DNA of 64,000 nucleotides from Hypomyces perniciosus (Eukaryota; Ascomycota; Sordariomycetes; Hypocreales; Hypocreaceae), in contig SPDT01000003.1 of the NCBI GenBank assembly GCA_008477525.1, forward strand, positions 1,054,001 through 1,118,000. Reading direction: 5' to 3'. This document shows, piece after piece, positions 45,936 through 56,924 of this stretch (positions are counted from its first letter, which is position 1; each line of letters opens with the position of its first letter). The translations under genes and the position numbers were made by a program. The notes beneath the pieces are model-generated. The model saw only the letters and a program-made list of their open reading frames with translations. It was not told the DNA's origin and ran no database searches.

Positions 45936-46813
45936 TCCTTGCTCTTTTTCTGACGATGGGCTGTTTGTTGCTGTGTGAAGAAGAGAGAAGCGGGCGTCAC
46001 CACTAAATAGAGGCCGATTAACGATGGCCCTTGGAGGCCTTCAGCTGTCAAAGAGCCCGCTCATGGCTTCACTTGATGGCCGGCGGCAGCCTGCAGGCAC
46101 GAGGACGCAGAGGGCATGACGCCATGAGCACGAGGCCAGGCTGCGTGGTTGGAGGAGAGCCTCTGATCTGTGGTAGGCTGGAGAAGCGCGATGGTCGAGG
46201 CTCAGCCCTCCCATTGTTCTCCACGTTTAGGCGACAGCACCCGCCACACAGTGGCGTCAGAGCGTCGGAGATCACGAGTCGTTAATTCCTTGCTGCCGAC
46301 ACAATGCCAAATTGGATGCATCAGAGTGACTGTGATGTGGGTGCTTCGGCCCCATCAAGACCAACGGGAAAAGATTATTCCGTCTTCTTCTTACTCAGTC
46401 TGTGTTCAACTCCTCTCTGCCCCCCACAGGGTTGCCAGATTGGGAAGTCGTGATCTTGTCAGGCCGTCGTTTCAGGCATTGAATTCCCAAGCAGAGTTGT
46501 ATTTAAGTCGCGGCTTTTTCTTTCAATCCTGGGGATTCTTTTGATGCTGAAATCATCAGCATTCGAAACAATCATTGCAACCCACTCAATTGCGCAATCA
46601 TACACAAAAAAAACCGCATCCAAAAACACCTATTCTATCTTCCAACTCCCACTTACACCCTCACCAACACCCTCAGGCTTCAAGCTCAAAGTCAAGTGAG
46701 TCACCCGCCACACCCAACCATGCTCAGCCACACACCCTAGCCACACACCCTGGCCACACTATCATGTCCACTTACACTGTCACAGTTATCCTTGACCATC
46801 ACTTACATCCAAC
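45936..46813. other. Divergent promoter region
   Basis: Intergenic space between the ankyrin gene and the cyanamide hydratase gene, which are transcribed away from each other. A CA-rich pyrimidine tract at about 46,600-46,780 (repeated CCACAC/CACACCCT) probably belongs to the 5' UTR of the latter. No other feature seen. Confidence 0.5.
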
Positions 46814-47614
46814 ATGTCTGCCCATGAAGTCGCCCAGAATGGTTGGACTGCCGTCCCCATTGATGGTACTAAGCTCTTCGATGGCAAATCTTTCAAGAAC
46901 GCCCCTGCGCCCCTCCTAGTCGCTGACATCAAGTGGCCCTCGGAGGATCCCATTGTCGCCTTGACCCAACAATTTGCCAAGGCGAAGCTCCCGCAGCCGA
47001 CCTTCAATCATTCCATGAGGGTCTTCTACTATTGTAAGTCAAGAAAGATTATTTTCCATAGTTGTATTAAAAGAGGAAATGCTAACCAACTCTTGGTAGC
47101 AACTGCCATCATTCAACAGCAGTTCCCTGAACATGCTGCAGCATTTTCTCCTTCGACCCTCGCCTTGACTGCCCTTCTTCACGACATCGGTACTGCTCCT
47201 GAGTACCAGTTTTCCAGCAACATGTCATTCGACCTTTATGGAGGCATCAAGGGTATGAATGTCCTCCTGGAACTTGGCGCTACCAAGGACCAGGCCGAAG
47301 CCGTTTGCGAGGCCATCATCCGTCACCAGGACCTGGGAACCGATGGAACCATTACTTTCCTTGGACAGGTGATCCAGTTGGCAACCATTTACGATAATGT
47401 CAGCGAACACCCCTCCCTTCCCAACATCAAGGACATCATTCACACCAAGACCCTGGAAGACGTTGTGAAGGCCTTCCCTCGCCTGAGATGGCTGGGCTGC
47501 TTTTCCAGCACAATTGAGGAAGAGGTTAGACGCAAGCCGTGGTGCCACTCGACTCACATCCAGGATTTTGACAAGAAGCTGCTTGCCAACGAGTTCATGC
47601 GACCGTACGAGTAA
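46814..47614 (+). CDS. cah: Cyanamide hydratase, HD-domain family (244 aa)
   Basis: Exon 1 (46814-47033) and exon 2 (47100-47614) are joined by a 66-bp intron (GTAAGT donor, GCTAACCAAC branch, GTAG acceptor). The N-terminus MSAHEVAQNGWTAVPIDGTK precedes an HD hydrolase core: His in PTFNHSMRVFYY, the HD pair in TALLHDIGTAPEYQ, and His/Asp in CEAIIRHQDLGTDG. These are the metal ligands of the family. Fungal cyanamide hydratase and yeast Ddi2/Ddi3 convert cyanamide to urea with a zinc centre, and the length is typical. Such genes are often patchily distributed among fungi. The frame is intact. Confidence 0.88.
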   Translation: MSAHEVAQNGWTAVPIDGTKLFDGKSFKNAPAPLLVADIKWPSEDPIVALTQQFAKAKLPQPTFNHSMRVFYYCKSRKIIFHSCIKRGNANQLLVATAIIQQQFPEHAAAFSPSTLALTALLHDIGTAPEYQFSSNMSFDLYGGIKGMNVLLELGATKDQAEAVCEAIIRHQDLGTDGTITFLGQVIQLATIYDNVSEHPSLPNIKDIIHTKTLEDVVKAFPRLRWLGCFSSTIEEEVRRKPWCHSTHIQDFDKKLLANEFMRPYE

Positions 47615-48405
47615 GGTTTATTCATGGTGAGGCAGTGAGTAACTAGCCACTTGGAATATGGAGCTTGAGATGACGAAGAATGTGAAGAGGATGACGGAAT
47701 TCGGCCACGCATTACGAAGTATTTGCAGGTTACCAGGTAGTTGGATAAATGTAAATATAGAATTGCATTCGCTCAACAAGACACTACCTCGTGTGTTTTG
47801 CTCCTAACTCCCCTTCTCAACCCCCAGATAGAACATACTCTCGCCAATAACCCTCTTAGTATCTAAATGTATTCGTGGATATAACTAAGTGTTGATGCTA
47901 ATAAATCATCCATTGCTTACAAGAAATCTCTTCTACAATGGCACGCATTTCTCAATTCCGGGATCAGTCCAGTTTAGTAGATGTGTTTTTGAATTCCAGA
48001 TCCTGATTTAATCATGTTCCTACATTCTCAGATTGTGGTTTGACTGTGATCGAAATCCAAGCTGTCATGTGAGATATAGAGGTGATACCGGTTTCGGAGA
48101 CACCATTTTCAACAGAGGGGATCAAGCCGCCTCAACGCCAGATCAGAAAATTCCTGGGGTGCAATATGGATATTGCATAATTTTATATCTACTTCATGGT
48201 TCCTAACTTTTTGAATCGAATTTTCCGATTAAAAAAGCAGAAACTCTGCCTTGTACGGATCTAGGCTGCGCGGATTGCTTAGCATGTAGTAATACCGAGG
48301 CTATTTTTTTGTCAGAATATCCACACCCCCATTCGCGCCGATATCAATTGATGGATTCGGCTACTTCGTACACCTCGAGCAAACTGCCAGTCCAGAACGC
48401 CCATA
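47615..48405. other. Intergenic, nothing recognised
   Basis: AT-moderate sequence with no coding frame. It should contain the terminator of the hydratase gene and the promoter of the next gene. Confidence 0.5.
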
Positions 48406-49585
48406 ATGGCCCCCCTATATCGACGAGCATCGCGGGCTTTCTCAACATCAACCATACGACACTTCAGTGCTTATGAGAGTACTATAGCCAATTTGCGTAT
48501 AGACAAGAACACTCGGGTCATCTATCAAGGTAATGGACACGCTCCCAGGCACATTTGCTTAAATGTTGACAAATCACCAAGGCTTCACGGGAAAGGCGGT
48601 AATAACCATACCCCCCCCTCCTCTAACGGCAGTGGTTGAGATTTTGTAGGCAACCTCAAATGCGAAGGATACCATTGCTTATGGCACCTCAGTCGTAGGC
48701 GGGGTCTCGCCTGGCAAAGGTGGCCAGACACATCTTGATCTACCTGTCTTCAACACAGTCCGAGAGGTGAGGCCAGAAAAGTAGACCTGCTGTATACTAA
48801 ATATCTCACCGTTGACTACAGGCCATGGAAAATGTCAACCCCCATGTCAGCGCAGTCTTTGTACCCGCTCAATTCGCCGCCAAGGCAATCATGGAGTCCA
48901 TAGAGGCAGAGATACCACTGGTTGTGTCTGTGGCAGAACATATCCCCGTGCATGACATGTTGCGAGTGCACGAGATGTTGAGGACGCAGAGCACAACCCG
49001 TCTTGTAGGACCAAATTGCCCCGGTATCATAGCACCAGAGCAATGCCGTGTTGGCATTATGCCTTTTAGACAATACAGGCGGGGCTGCATCGGGATTGTA
49101 TCCAAGTCTGGAACACTCAGCTACGAGGCTGTCGGTGCCACAACGGCAGCAGGTTTGGGTCAGAGCATAGTCCTAGGAATGGGCGGTGATTTGCTACCAG
49201 GTCAGCTAGTCGGCATCTGTAGGCTGACATCTTGTTGACGTTGTTGATAGGCACTACGCTTGCGGACGGGCTGAAGCTCTTCACCGAACATGAAGAAACA
49301 AAAGGTATCATCGTCATTGGTGAGATTGGGGGGGAAGCAGAACTGAAAGCGGCCGACTTGATCCGAGAGTACCGCAAATCCGTATTGCAGCCGAAGCCGA
49401 TCGTGGCCATGGTCGCAGGGCGCACAGCTCCACCAGGGAGGATCATGGGTCATGCCGGGGCTGTCCTAACTTCAAGAGATGTGCCAGCATCAGTCAAGGA
49501 AAAAGCATTGGAAGATGCTGGGGCTGTCGTGGTTCCGCACCCAGGAGTCATGGGCATCACAATGAAGGGACTGCTGGGTTTATAG
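48406..49585 (+). CDS. Mitochondrial succinyl-CoA ligase alpha-subunit paralogue
   Basis: Five exons: 48406-48529, 48582-48598 (17-nt micro-exon), 48650-48766, 48822-49200 and 49251-49585, giving 323 residues. The N-terminus [20 protein letters not shown] is Arg/Ser-rich without acids, typical of a mitochondrial presequence. The CoA-binding Rossmann part contains [20 protein letters not shown]. The ligase part has [20 protein letters not shown] and the phosphohistidine segment [15 protein letters not shown], so the active-site His is kept. It differs from housekeeping subunits at usually strict sites (GMGGDLLPG in place of GIGGDPFNG; HIPVHDM), which supports a specialised paralogue. The beta partner lies 8 kb downstream on the other strand. 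In animals this enzyme type also activates itaconate; the substrate here is unproven. Confidence 0.85.
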
Positions 49586-49740
49586 CTCTGGCATAGGTTG
49601 GTAGTGTAAGGAAAGCGAATCGAAACTGAACGAGACAAAAGAAACCAAACAAAAAGATGTGAGACCAGAAAAAGGAAATGAAAAGAACACTGAAAGGCGA
49701 AAAACAAACGATTGCATAAAACACCAGCCACCGTCAAGTC

Positions 49741-50756
49741 TCAGCCCTTCGGACCCCTCAACCTCTTGACTCTCTCATGAACCTCCCGAATGTGCCGAGG
49801 GAGATAGTCTGGCCTTCTGAGCTCCTTGTCACAGATCTTGCATCTCGCGGTGGTCTCACTGTATCCGTTATCTTTTGCCCATTTGGGATGCTCAACCCAG
49901 ATATGCCGTTGAATAGGCTTGCTAAAGTCTCCCCTAAATTCGCATTCTGGATATGGACACTGTCGCGGTTTTGTGTGTTTTTTCTTGTGACGACTATTGG
50001 TAAATCCATATGTTAGCTATGTTCAGAGGCGCAGGGTGTGATTCCTTGCAGGTGCTCAACAACATAAAGCAGATGTGGTGAACGAGAAGGGACATGAGTT
50101 AGCACGAGAACTAACTTCAGCTTGTGCCCGGCTTCGAAGACACGGGTACATCCTGGCTCACCACATGCAAATTGCTTGGGAAAGTCTTTGGGTGATGAAG
50201 GAGGAGGGTTAGAGTCCGATGTCTCGATCTCTGGTTGGATGGGCTGAGTCATGATGCCGGACGGGCCGGCCTGGTCGGGGTTAATCAACGGATGACCCTC
50301 GCCGAAGTCGAAAAAGGATGAATCAGAAGAATAATATGATGATGGAGAGGAAAAGTCAATAGTATCAAGTGCAATAGATGGGAAATTATCAAGCTCATTC
50401 AAATCTTGACTCGTTCGCTGCCGGGAATATCCCTTTGGCGAGCCGCCTGGAGACTATGCCTCCGTTTGGGAGTGTTCGATTTGATCAAGCGGTTGATTGA
50501 ATGTGGTATCCATCGATGCCACATTCTCCTGCAAAATGGGTAAAGGGTCGTTTAGGAGACCCGGATCAATAGCCAAGGCATCAACTGCTCCGTATGAATC
50601 GTACGAAGAGCTGGGGCTTTCGAAAGAAGTGGCTTCTTCTGGAAGGGACAAACTTAGGATCCAATCATCATTATGGCTTTCTTCATTCCCTGAAAAGTCG
50701 CCAATCATAGGATCAGGAGCTCCTGGTTTGAAAGCGAAACCGTCCCAGGCGGACAT
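49741..50756 (-). CDS. C2H2 zinc-finger regulator with one in-frame nonsense codon
   Basis: ATG 50756 (MSAWDGFAFKPGAPDPMIGD) opens an acidic, Ser-rich N-terminus. At 50456-50454 a TAG interrupts a frame that otherwise continues without shift (SPGGSPKGYSRQRTSQ..., LDTIDFSSPSSYYSSDSSFF). A 122-bp intron (50115-49994; GTTAGT donor, AATAG acceptor) sits inside finger 1 and joins FACGEPGCTRVFEAGHKL to NRHKKKHTKPRQCPYPECEF. Fingers 2-3 follow (PIQRHIWVEHPKW; CKICDKELRRPDYLPRHIRE), ending TGA 49741. Total 297 codons. The TAG fits a CAG>TAG change. Either this is a recent pseudogene, or translation starts after the stop and still yields all fingers. Its position between the two ligase genes suggests a pathway-specific regulator. 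Confidence 0.65.
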
Positions 50757-52301
50757 GGTTCCACACGCTGGCTGCGTTGTTTCGGCTCTCTAAGAGAATG
50801 TTAGGCCTCCCACAGCTTCGGTTAAGTTGAAATTAGCAGTAATATCTTGTCTTACCTTTCCAATTACAAGGTGCCTTTCCCCCACCTTGCTGCGTCGTCG
50901 TTCAGGAGCTATCAAGTGACAAACTAAGGGTGCAGATGCAACCAACTGCCACTCCCTGATCCACACAGCCCTTTCTGACTCGCTCTCTCTGGAAGGAATT
51001 TGTAGCTTGGGATGGTCAGATCTGACCCGTAGAACACTCAAATGTAGGACAACCCTACGGCTGAAGAAATGACACGCTATATCATTTGATGGGAAGCCAA
51101 GGTTGGCAGTGTGTATGGCGAAGTTTGCGAACGAGTCTCCAATCACCCCAGCACGACCAAGCAGCCTCTGCCTAGAATGTGGGTAGAGAGGCACGGATGA
51201 TGATGATCAGGTGGCAAGGAAAGCCAAACCTTGTGCAGTATGGCTATCGGTCCAAGAATGTGGAGGTTAGATTGTGAAGTGGAATCCGAGAAATCCTTAA
51301 TAGTCTTATTAAGTGTAAAATCGGCACGCCTCTGAACAAGTACAACGCAGAATTCTGGACCAGATTCATCTTTTTGCAGGCTAAACACGGGTCCACGTCT
51401 GTTCAATGGCCGAGCATGGGGCAAGTATTGAACATCCCTGCCATGCTCATGCGGGAGGCCAACTGCGCTGTGGGTACAACTTCCACAAACGGGAGAATTA
51501 CAAGCTGATAGGCTGGTATTTTCTTGGTGGCGTAATCCATTGTGCAGAGGTTTGTTGGCTCTGCCTCTTCCTCTTCTTGACATTCAATTCGACGACGTCC
51601 TGACATTGAGGCTGTCCTGACGCTTCCTGTTGGACACCCTGCATGCATGCTGACATTGCTGAGTCTCAACCAACCGGCATCAAGCGAGATCTGACCAAAC
51701 GTTCATCAACACATGTGCCCCGCATGCGGCTGCATAGACATGTCACCTGCACGCCAGGTTTATGGGCTGCCCAAAGTTGTAGGCCGCCCAATTCTAGAAC
51801 CATCTCGCGTTGATACCCTGTAAGCTTGAGGACAGCCCTTCCAAAGGCCACGATAGTCGGCCGCCCAAGCCGCCCGGGGGTCAAGATAACAGCCTGGACA
51901 AAGCCACGATGCAAAGCCTTGATGTTAGGCCGCCATGCTGATGTGGAATGCATTCAGGCATCCGATAAGAAGTTGTAGGCCTCCCAGAAGAGTCTGGGCC
52001 GGCGTTTAGGTAGCGGATTGCCTGCAATGTTACGCCGCACAGCTTTGCAGGTACAAGCCTCGACCCAGTTATGCGACTGTGGATTCATTTTGCTCCTAGG
52101 AGCGTTCAGAGAACTGGAAATACGCAGGGGCAGCGCAAGCTAGGCAGTGACGTGATGAAAAGGTCCGGAGTCCCCTTCGTTGTTTTTGCCGTGCCTCTTT
52201 ATACTACCATTAAGTTTGTCACCAAGACGTGATAACTCCTTTCCGACTTCCTAATACACGAAGCATCGTCAACCTTTTTCTCCAAGCGGTAGAAACAAGC
52301 A
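50757..52301. other. Intergenic, with recurring TAGGCCGCC-like words
   Basis: No gene is supported. The GC-rich word TAGGCCGCC or close variants recurs at about 51,780, 51,855, 51,926 and 51,976, with a related TTAGGCCTCCC at 50,799. It could be a regulator-binding cluster or degenerate repeats. The 50.8-51.6 kb frames on both strands have no recognisable motifs. Confidence 0.4.
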
Positions 52302-54107
52302 TGCCGTCCACATCTAGTATATTCCCCTCTGAGATGGCGAGGTTGGAACTCTGTGCTGACCACTGCTGCCATTTCAAGAGGCTTCATCAGCTGCACAAGC
52401 ACCCATTCCTATTCGTCCCAAGCTTCTACGCCGATTTTACGAGCCTATCGTACTTGAGTTCGCTCTGAAAGAGACACGATCACAAGGTTTCTCCAACCCC
52501 CGTGGTACTGTAAACCCAACGAGCGACAGCATCGATGATGCTCAACATGCCTTCCAATTCTTCGTGAATAGGCTTGCCCAAGTCTGTGACGACCAACGTG
52601 GAGGCACCACAGTATCTGCCATTGCAGTTCTTGAAGAGCCTGATTGCGTCCACTACATCCTTGGGTCAAATAACAGGAAGCCTTTTGAACTCCAGAGAGT
52701 CCAGGAATTTGCCAGGCAGCTGTTGGATATTGTTGGACGATCTCAAATGCCGGGTTCCCAGATCACAACTGTTACGAAAGACACCTTATGGCACATCCTT
52801 CGTTTTAATGAGGGTCGCGTGAGGGCTTACCTTGGTGACATGGCAAAACACCTGGATGACTGCATCGCGGATCATAAGCGCAGACACTCTGAGGACCCAA
52901 CTGGTAAGCAGAAAAACCTGTCTAGTTCAAAAGGAGCCTCACTTATAGCCTATTTACTGTAGCAAACGACTTCAGGCGACTGCTCTTCACTTTGAAAGAA
53001 AAGATAAAATTCCGAGAGAATCCGAATCTCACGGAGGATCTTTGTTAGTGGCTCTCTACCAAATACTTGCCCTCTTCTCCGCCCAAGAGCTTGTTGCTGA
53101 TGGGGCGTCACTGCGTGATAAATTTAGTTTTCACTGGCTGCGAAAAGCTTCTCAAATGGATCAACCATGGCGTCCAGCGTTCCGGCCTCGCAACCGCCAT
53201 TTCGGTGCAGGCAAGAGACGGCCAATTCGACAGGTCTGAGCCATGGTTAGAGTTGCGACATTATGTCGGCCGTTTGCATTCATATCACCTGGCAGTGGAA
53301 ACCATTATCCGCACAAGCACGAGATGGAGTCGACTATTCCATGAAGTCAAGGTGACTGCCATTCCTTCGGCCAGCCTCGCGCCAAATCCGTTCAAAACAC
53401 GGAAGCCAAATGCTCATGACATTATTGGACGAATGATGCCGGCTGAACAGGCAGTCGTCTTTCGTGCCCAAGTTGAGAAATTACAGCAATTCGGCCTTGA
53501 CAATGCAATCCAACAAGAGTGTGAAAGCTCATCCAAACACATGGTCCATTGTGAAGTTCAGGTTCTGGACTATGTTCTGACATATCTGAAGGGGCATGAT
53601 GCCATCAACTTTTGGAATAATTGGAGATACATTGGAGCTAGCAAGCCAACTTGCCGACTCTGCAATTATTACTTCGTGGCTCACCCCAGTGGAGTCAGGG
53701 TGCGCGAATCTCACGGGAATCTGTACCCTCACTGGCGTGTACCAGATGTCTTTGATGTCACTGCGGAACAGCAGAGGGACCTGCTTCTCAACACGGTCGT
53801 CAAGAAGATCCGGGAGGACGCAAAGCGATCCATTCAGTACCAAAAACCACAGGGCAGGGAACATGACTCCAACTCCTTCTCCGATATGCCACGACATTTT
53901 GTCACTGGACAAACCGAAAATGCGTCTATAAGCGACATCACCTCCTCAATAGGGGCCCTGGACATTTCTTCTGGACGAAGCACGGTACGATTAACGGCTG
54001 TGGAGGAAGATGCTCGCAGCGTAGATGGTAACGCTGCTGGTAGTGACGACGAGGAAGAGGTGACTGTGTGTCGGAAGTGCCATTCATCCTCGAACAGGCG
54101 AGGATGA
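52302..54107 (+). CDS. OTT_1508-type nucleic-acid/nucleotide deaminase (fungal)
   Basis: The C-terminal half, in one frame to TGA 54107, contains the zinc-deaminase signature. A His-Cys-Glu triplet (KHMVHCEVQVLDYVLTYL, codons 53547-53555) is followed about 30 residues on by a Cys pair (YIGASKPTCRLCNYYFVAHP, Cys codons 53652 and 53661). The conserved tail RVRESHGNLYPHWRVPDV follows. This matches the fungal branch of the OTT_1508-like family in the cytidine/AID-like deaminase superfamily. Upstream coding (FYEPIVLEFALKETRSQGFS; LLDIVGRSQMPGSQITTVTK) ends at a GTAAGC donor at about 52,903. Joins between 52,300-52,400 and 52,900-53,070 are unresolved: the available splice sites leave a phase problem, so this part may be damaged. 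The C-terminus has a CxxC (VCRKCHSS). Substrate unknown. Confidence 0.7.
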
Positions 54108-54478
54108 ATGAGCGCGAAGAGTTTTCATCTTCATTATGTCTTTCATGTTTGTTGAAGAAGTCGGAGTTGGATTATAGTCCACGTGAGCACATGAATATAC
54201 TGAGGTAACGGGGAATTGTCGTTGGTGTGGGAGACCTGTTAGGCAGATTTGGACTCCCATCCCGTGCATTCTTGGGCAGGTTGCATTCTCTTAATTCTTC
54301 TTCCCAAACACGATCCGTTCAAGTGATTGATGCCAATTACAAGGGGATGGTATCTTCCATCAATGAATTTATTTGTGTTGAGGGATATACAATCCAATGC
54401 TTGTCATTCGAGCATGATCACGACCCATCGAACTTGGGGAGCATCGTTGCATTCTGCCAACTAGCATTGCTCGCCCGA

Positions 54479-54862
54479 TTATACCACTTCTTTGTCGTGA
54501 ACAAATGTAATCTGGTTGCCAAACGGATCGATAACAGACATCTCCCGACTGCCTGGTCCATGCCCTTCCTCAAGTCCAGGTCTCATAAATCGGTATTTCT
54601 TGGCGATGAGCTCTTGGTGATATTCAGCGATGCCGCTGTTCATAATAACCCGGATTCGTACACCGGGACTTCCATCCCCATGGTGCTCACTTAGGTGCAA
54701 AATGAGGCCGCCTCTGGAGATTTGTCGATATAAGGGAGCATTTTCGTCGAATCGATGATCCCAGTCGACCGTGAATCCGAGAAAGCCCTGGTAAAACTCC
54801 TCGGCTTTGGCAATGTCGAATATTCTGAGAATCGGAATAACCGACCGAAATTGGACACTCAT
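54479..54862 (-). CDS. VOC-fold (glyoxalase/bleomycin-resistance) protein, 127 aa
   Basis: The start at 54862 (MSVQFRSVIPILRIFDIAKA) gives the usual length and fold: beta-alpha-beta-beta-beta with EEFYQGFLGFTVDWDHRFDE, ISRGGLILHLSEHHGDGSPG and a C-terminal SREMSVIDPFGNQITFVHD. An upstream in-frame ATG at 54964 would add 34 residues without family support. VOC proteins are small metal-dependent enzymes or drug-binding proteins; the sequence alone does not give the substrate. The frame is intact with no introns. It sits in the ligase/hydratase neighbourhood, but co-function is not shown. Confidence 0.8.
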   Translation of the reverse strand: MSVQFRSVIPILRIFDIAKAEEFYQGFLGFTVDWDHRFDENAPLYRQISRGGLILHLSEHHGDGSPGVRIRVIMNSGIAEYHQELIAKKYRFMRPGLEEGHGPGSREMSVIDPFGNQITFVHDKEVV

Positions 54863-55625
54863 TATTGCCGCAATTGAGGGAAAGGAACGGGACAAGGCGC
54901 CTTTGAGGCTGAATTCTGCAAAGATGCTACCCCTCTTAAAATCAGCATGGAGACGCAGCATCAAGAACTTGACGATGAGACCTGCACACCACGTGACGAA
55001 TGTCTTGGGTTCATATCTCCAACACGAGGATTTGACATTTTCTCCTTCGTTTTTCAGCGTTTATTCATGCTTTAACCATCGACCAAAAATGGGGTGTGAT
55101 CGATCCGGTAGTGTAGCATGTCATTCGTCAACCGAAATGGCTTCACGCCACGGTACGATTCAAGAGCAGCGGTATGCGTTTCCAAATCAGACAGACCATT
55201 CAGGGAAAAAAAATTATAAGGGCCGCTCCCATTGCCTGAATTTTTCTATTTTCCATGCTGGTGGCAGCAGCTATCTGGGGCATGGCCGGAGGAGATGGCT
55301 GACCACGCCAAACGGCCTCGAGGTCTGACGAGTCCTCATGCAGCGGCGGGGAGCAAGTTCACCTGGCTTCTGGACAGTTCATTAGATGTGAGAAATGGTG
55401 AAGACTACTAATGATACCCTTGAGGTGCCTTGCTCGCATATTGTCCACGAAGGTACAAATAATGGGGGCGCGTCTCGGCTGAACTCGGATACCATACCGA
55501 TATCATGTTGGAAGGAATCAACAATTTAAGATATATCGAAGCTAATGATTACTCTATTATCTATTCCGAAGTTTCTTCCTCGTCTGGTCCAATTAATCGG
55601 GGTCGCCCATTGGCCTTGAACGTTT
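54863..55625. other. Intergenic
   Basis: Promoter of the VOC gene and 3' region of the acetyltransferase gene. The 173-codon plus frame at 54807-55328 is antisense to the VOC gene at its start and shows no family motif. Confidence 0.5.
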
Positions 55626-56413
55626 TCACAAATCCGGCACAGCGTCGACCTTCTTGACGACCTTAGCTGGGGCGCCAATGGCGACAGAGAAGTCGGGGAT
55701 AGATTTGGTGACGATACTGCCTGCACCAATCGTGCAGCCTTTTCCAATTGTGACGCCGGGCATAATGGTGGTGTTGCCTCCGATCCAGCAGTCGTCGCCA
55801 ATAACAACTGGCCCAGCATACTCAACTCCATCACGGCGAGATTGCACGCCTGTCTCGTGGGTGGCGGCGAAGATGGAGACGAAAGGCCCAAACATGACAC
55901 GACTACCAATCTTGACCATTCCACAATCAAGGATCACCAGACTAGCATACAGGTTAGACAACAGAACCTCTTTGCAATGTCAAGAGGGATTAGCGCATAC
56001 TTGAAGTTGGAGTAGAAGTTATCTCCGACGGAGATGTTGCATCCGTAGTCGATGTTGATGGGTGGTTCGATGAATGCACCAGACCCAACCTTGCCGAAAA
56101 TGCCCTTCAGCATCTTGGCCCTGTCTTCAACGAGGGAATCGGGCGTGGCGTCTTCAGGGAAGTGGTTATTGTACTTGTGCATGAATTGACGAGCCCGAAA
56201 CCGCCCGTTGACGAGTTCTGGGACTTGAGAATCGTACCTGAGCTCGACCAGTCATTATTGGGCCTAGATAAATGCATGAGGCAAGGTGCAAAGGGGTGTA
56301 AATACTTACAGCATGCCGGAGATCATCTTCTCATACTCCTCGCACCATGGAATATTTTCGAGTGTTTTGGCGTACTCGATTTCGGCGACATCTTTCTCTG
56401 CGGCGGCCACCAT
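55626..56413 (-). CDS. Maltose/galactoside O-acetyltransferase-like (218 aa)
   Basis: Three exons: 56413-56310, 56237-56001 and 55941-55626, with clean GTAAGT and GTATGC donors. The N-terminal 'Mac' domain reads EYEKMISGMLYDSQVPELVN and RARQFMHKYNNHFPED. The rest is a left-handed beta helix of hexapeptide repeats (NIDYGCNISVGDNFYSNF; VVIGDDCWIGGNTTIMPGVT; IGKGCTIGAGSIVTKSIPD). The catalytic His lies in SIFAATHETGVQSRR, as in the family. These enzymes transfer acetyl from acetyl-CoA to sugars or related acceptors. The length of 218 residues is normal and the gene is intact. It lies next to the ligase beta gene, both on the minus strand, separated by about 510 bp. Confidence 0.88.
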
Positions 56414-56924
56414 GATGGAGAGCTGATAGCTATATGATTCTCTTGTTTGAAGGTGTATGGATCGACGATTTTAAAGTAAAAGAAGCGGTCGTAATGGTGA
56501 TTTATATTGCGGCTGAGTAGGAAAAGGCTTCGTGTTCAGATGACCCTTATCGAAGATTACTCAGGCCGAGAAACTCAGGCCAACACACGAAACTATCGCG
56601 ACAGCGACCTCAGCATAGCCTCTTTAGTGGTCACCAATCAACGGAAACCCCCTCCGAATGCGGATCGTCTTATTCATATCATGCCTCTCCCCACCGCCAT
56701 TGTGCGGGGATACTCGGGAAGCTGCAGATGCGCGAGTCACAGCGTTTCGTATGGCCAATTGAATCTCCGCCACCTCGGGGATCTTCGGGAATATTGTCCT
56801 CAACTTGCAGTTGCGTCTCGTCACTTCATCACTTGGACAGCAAAACAAAATGTGGATTATTAACGGAGAAATATCGCCAAGGAAAATTGGAAAAAAAGTC
56901 GTAAGCCCCGAATCGTCGAATGAC

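Noticed and set aside
50790..51953. Several 90-146-codon frames on both strands
   Set aside because: They overlap one another, have no recognisable domains, and some start with non-ATG codons.
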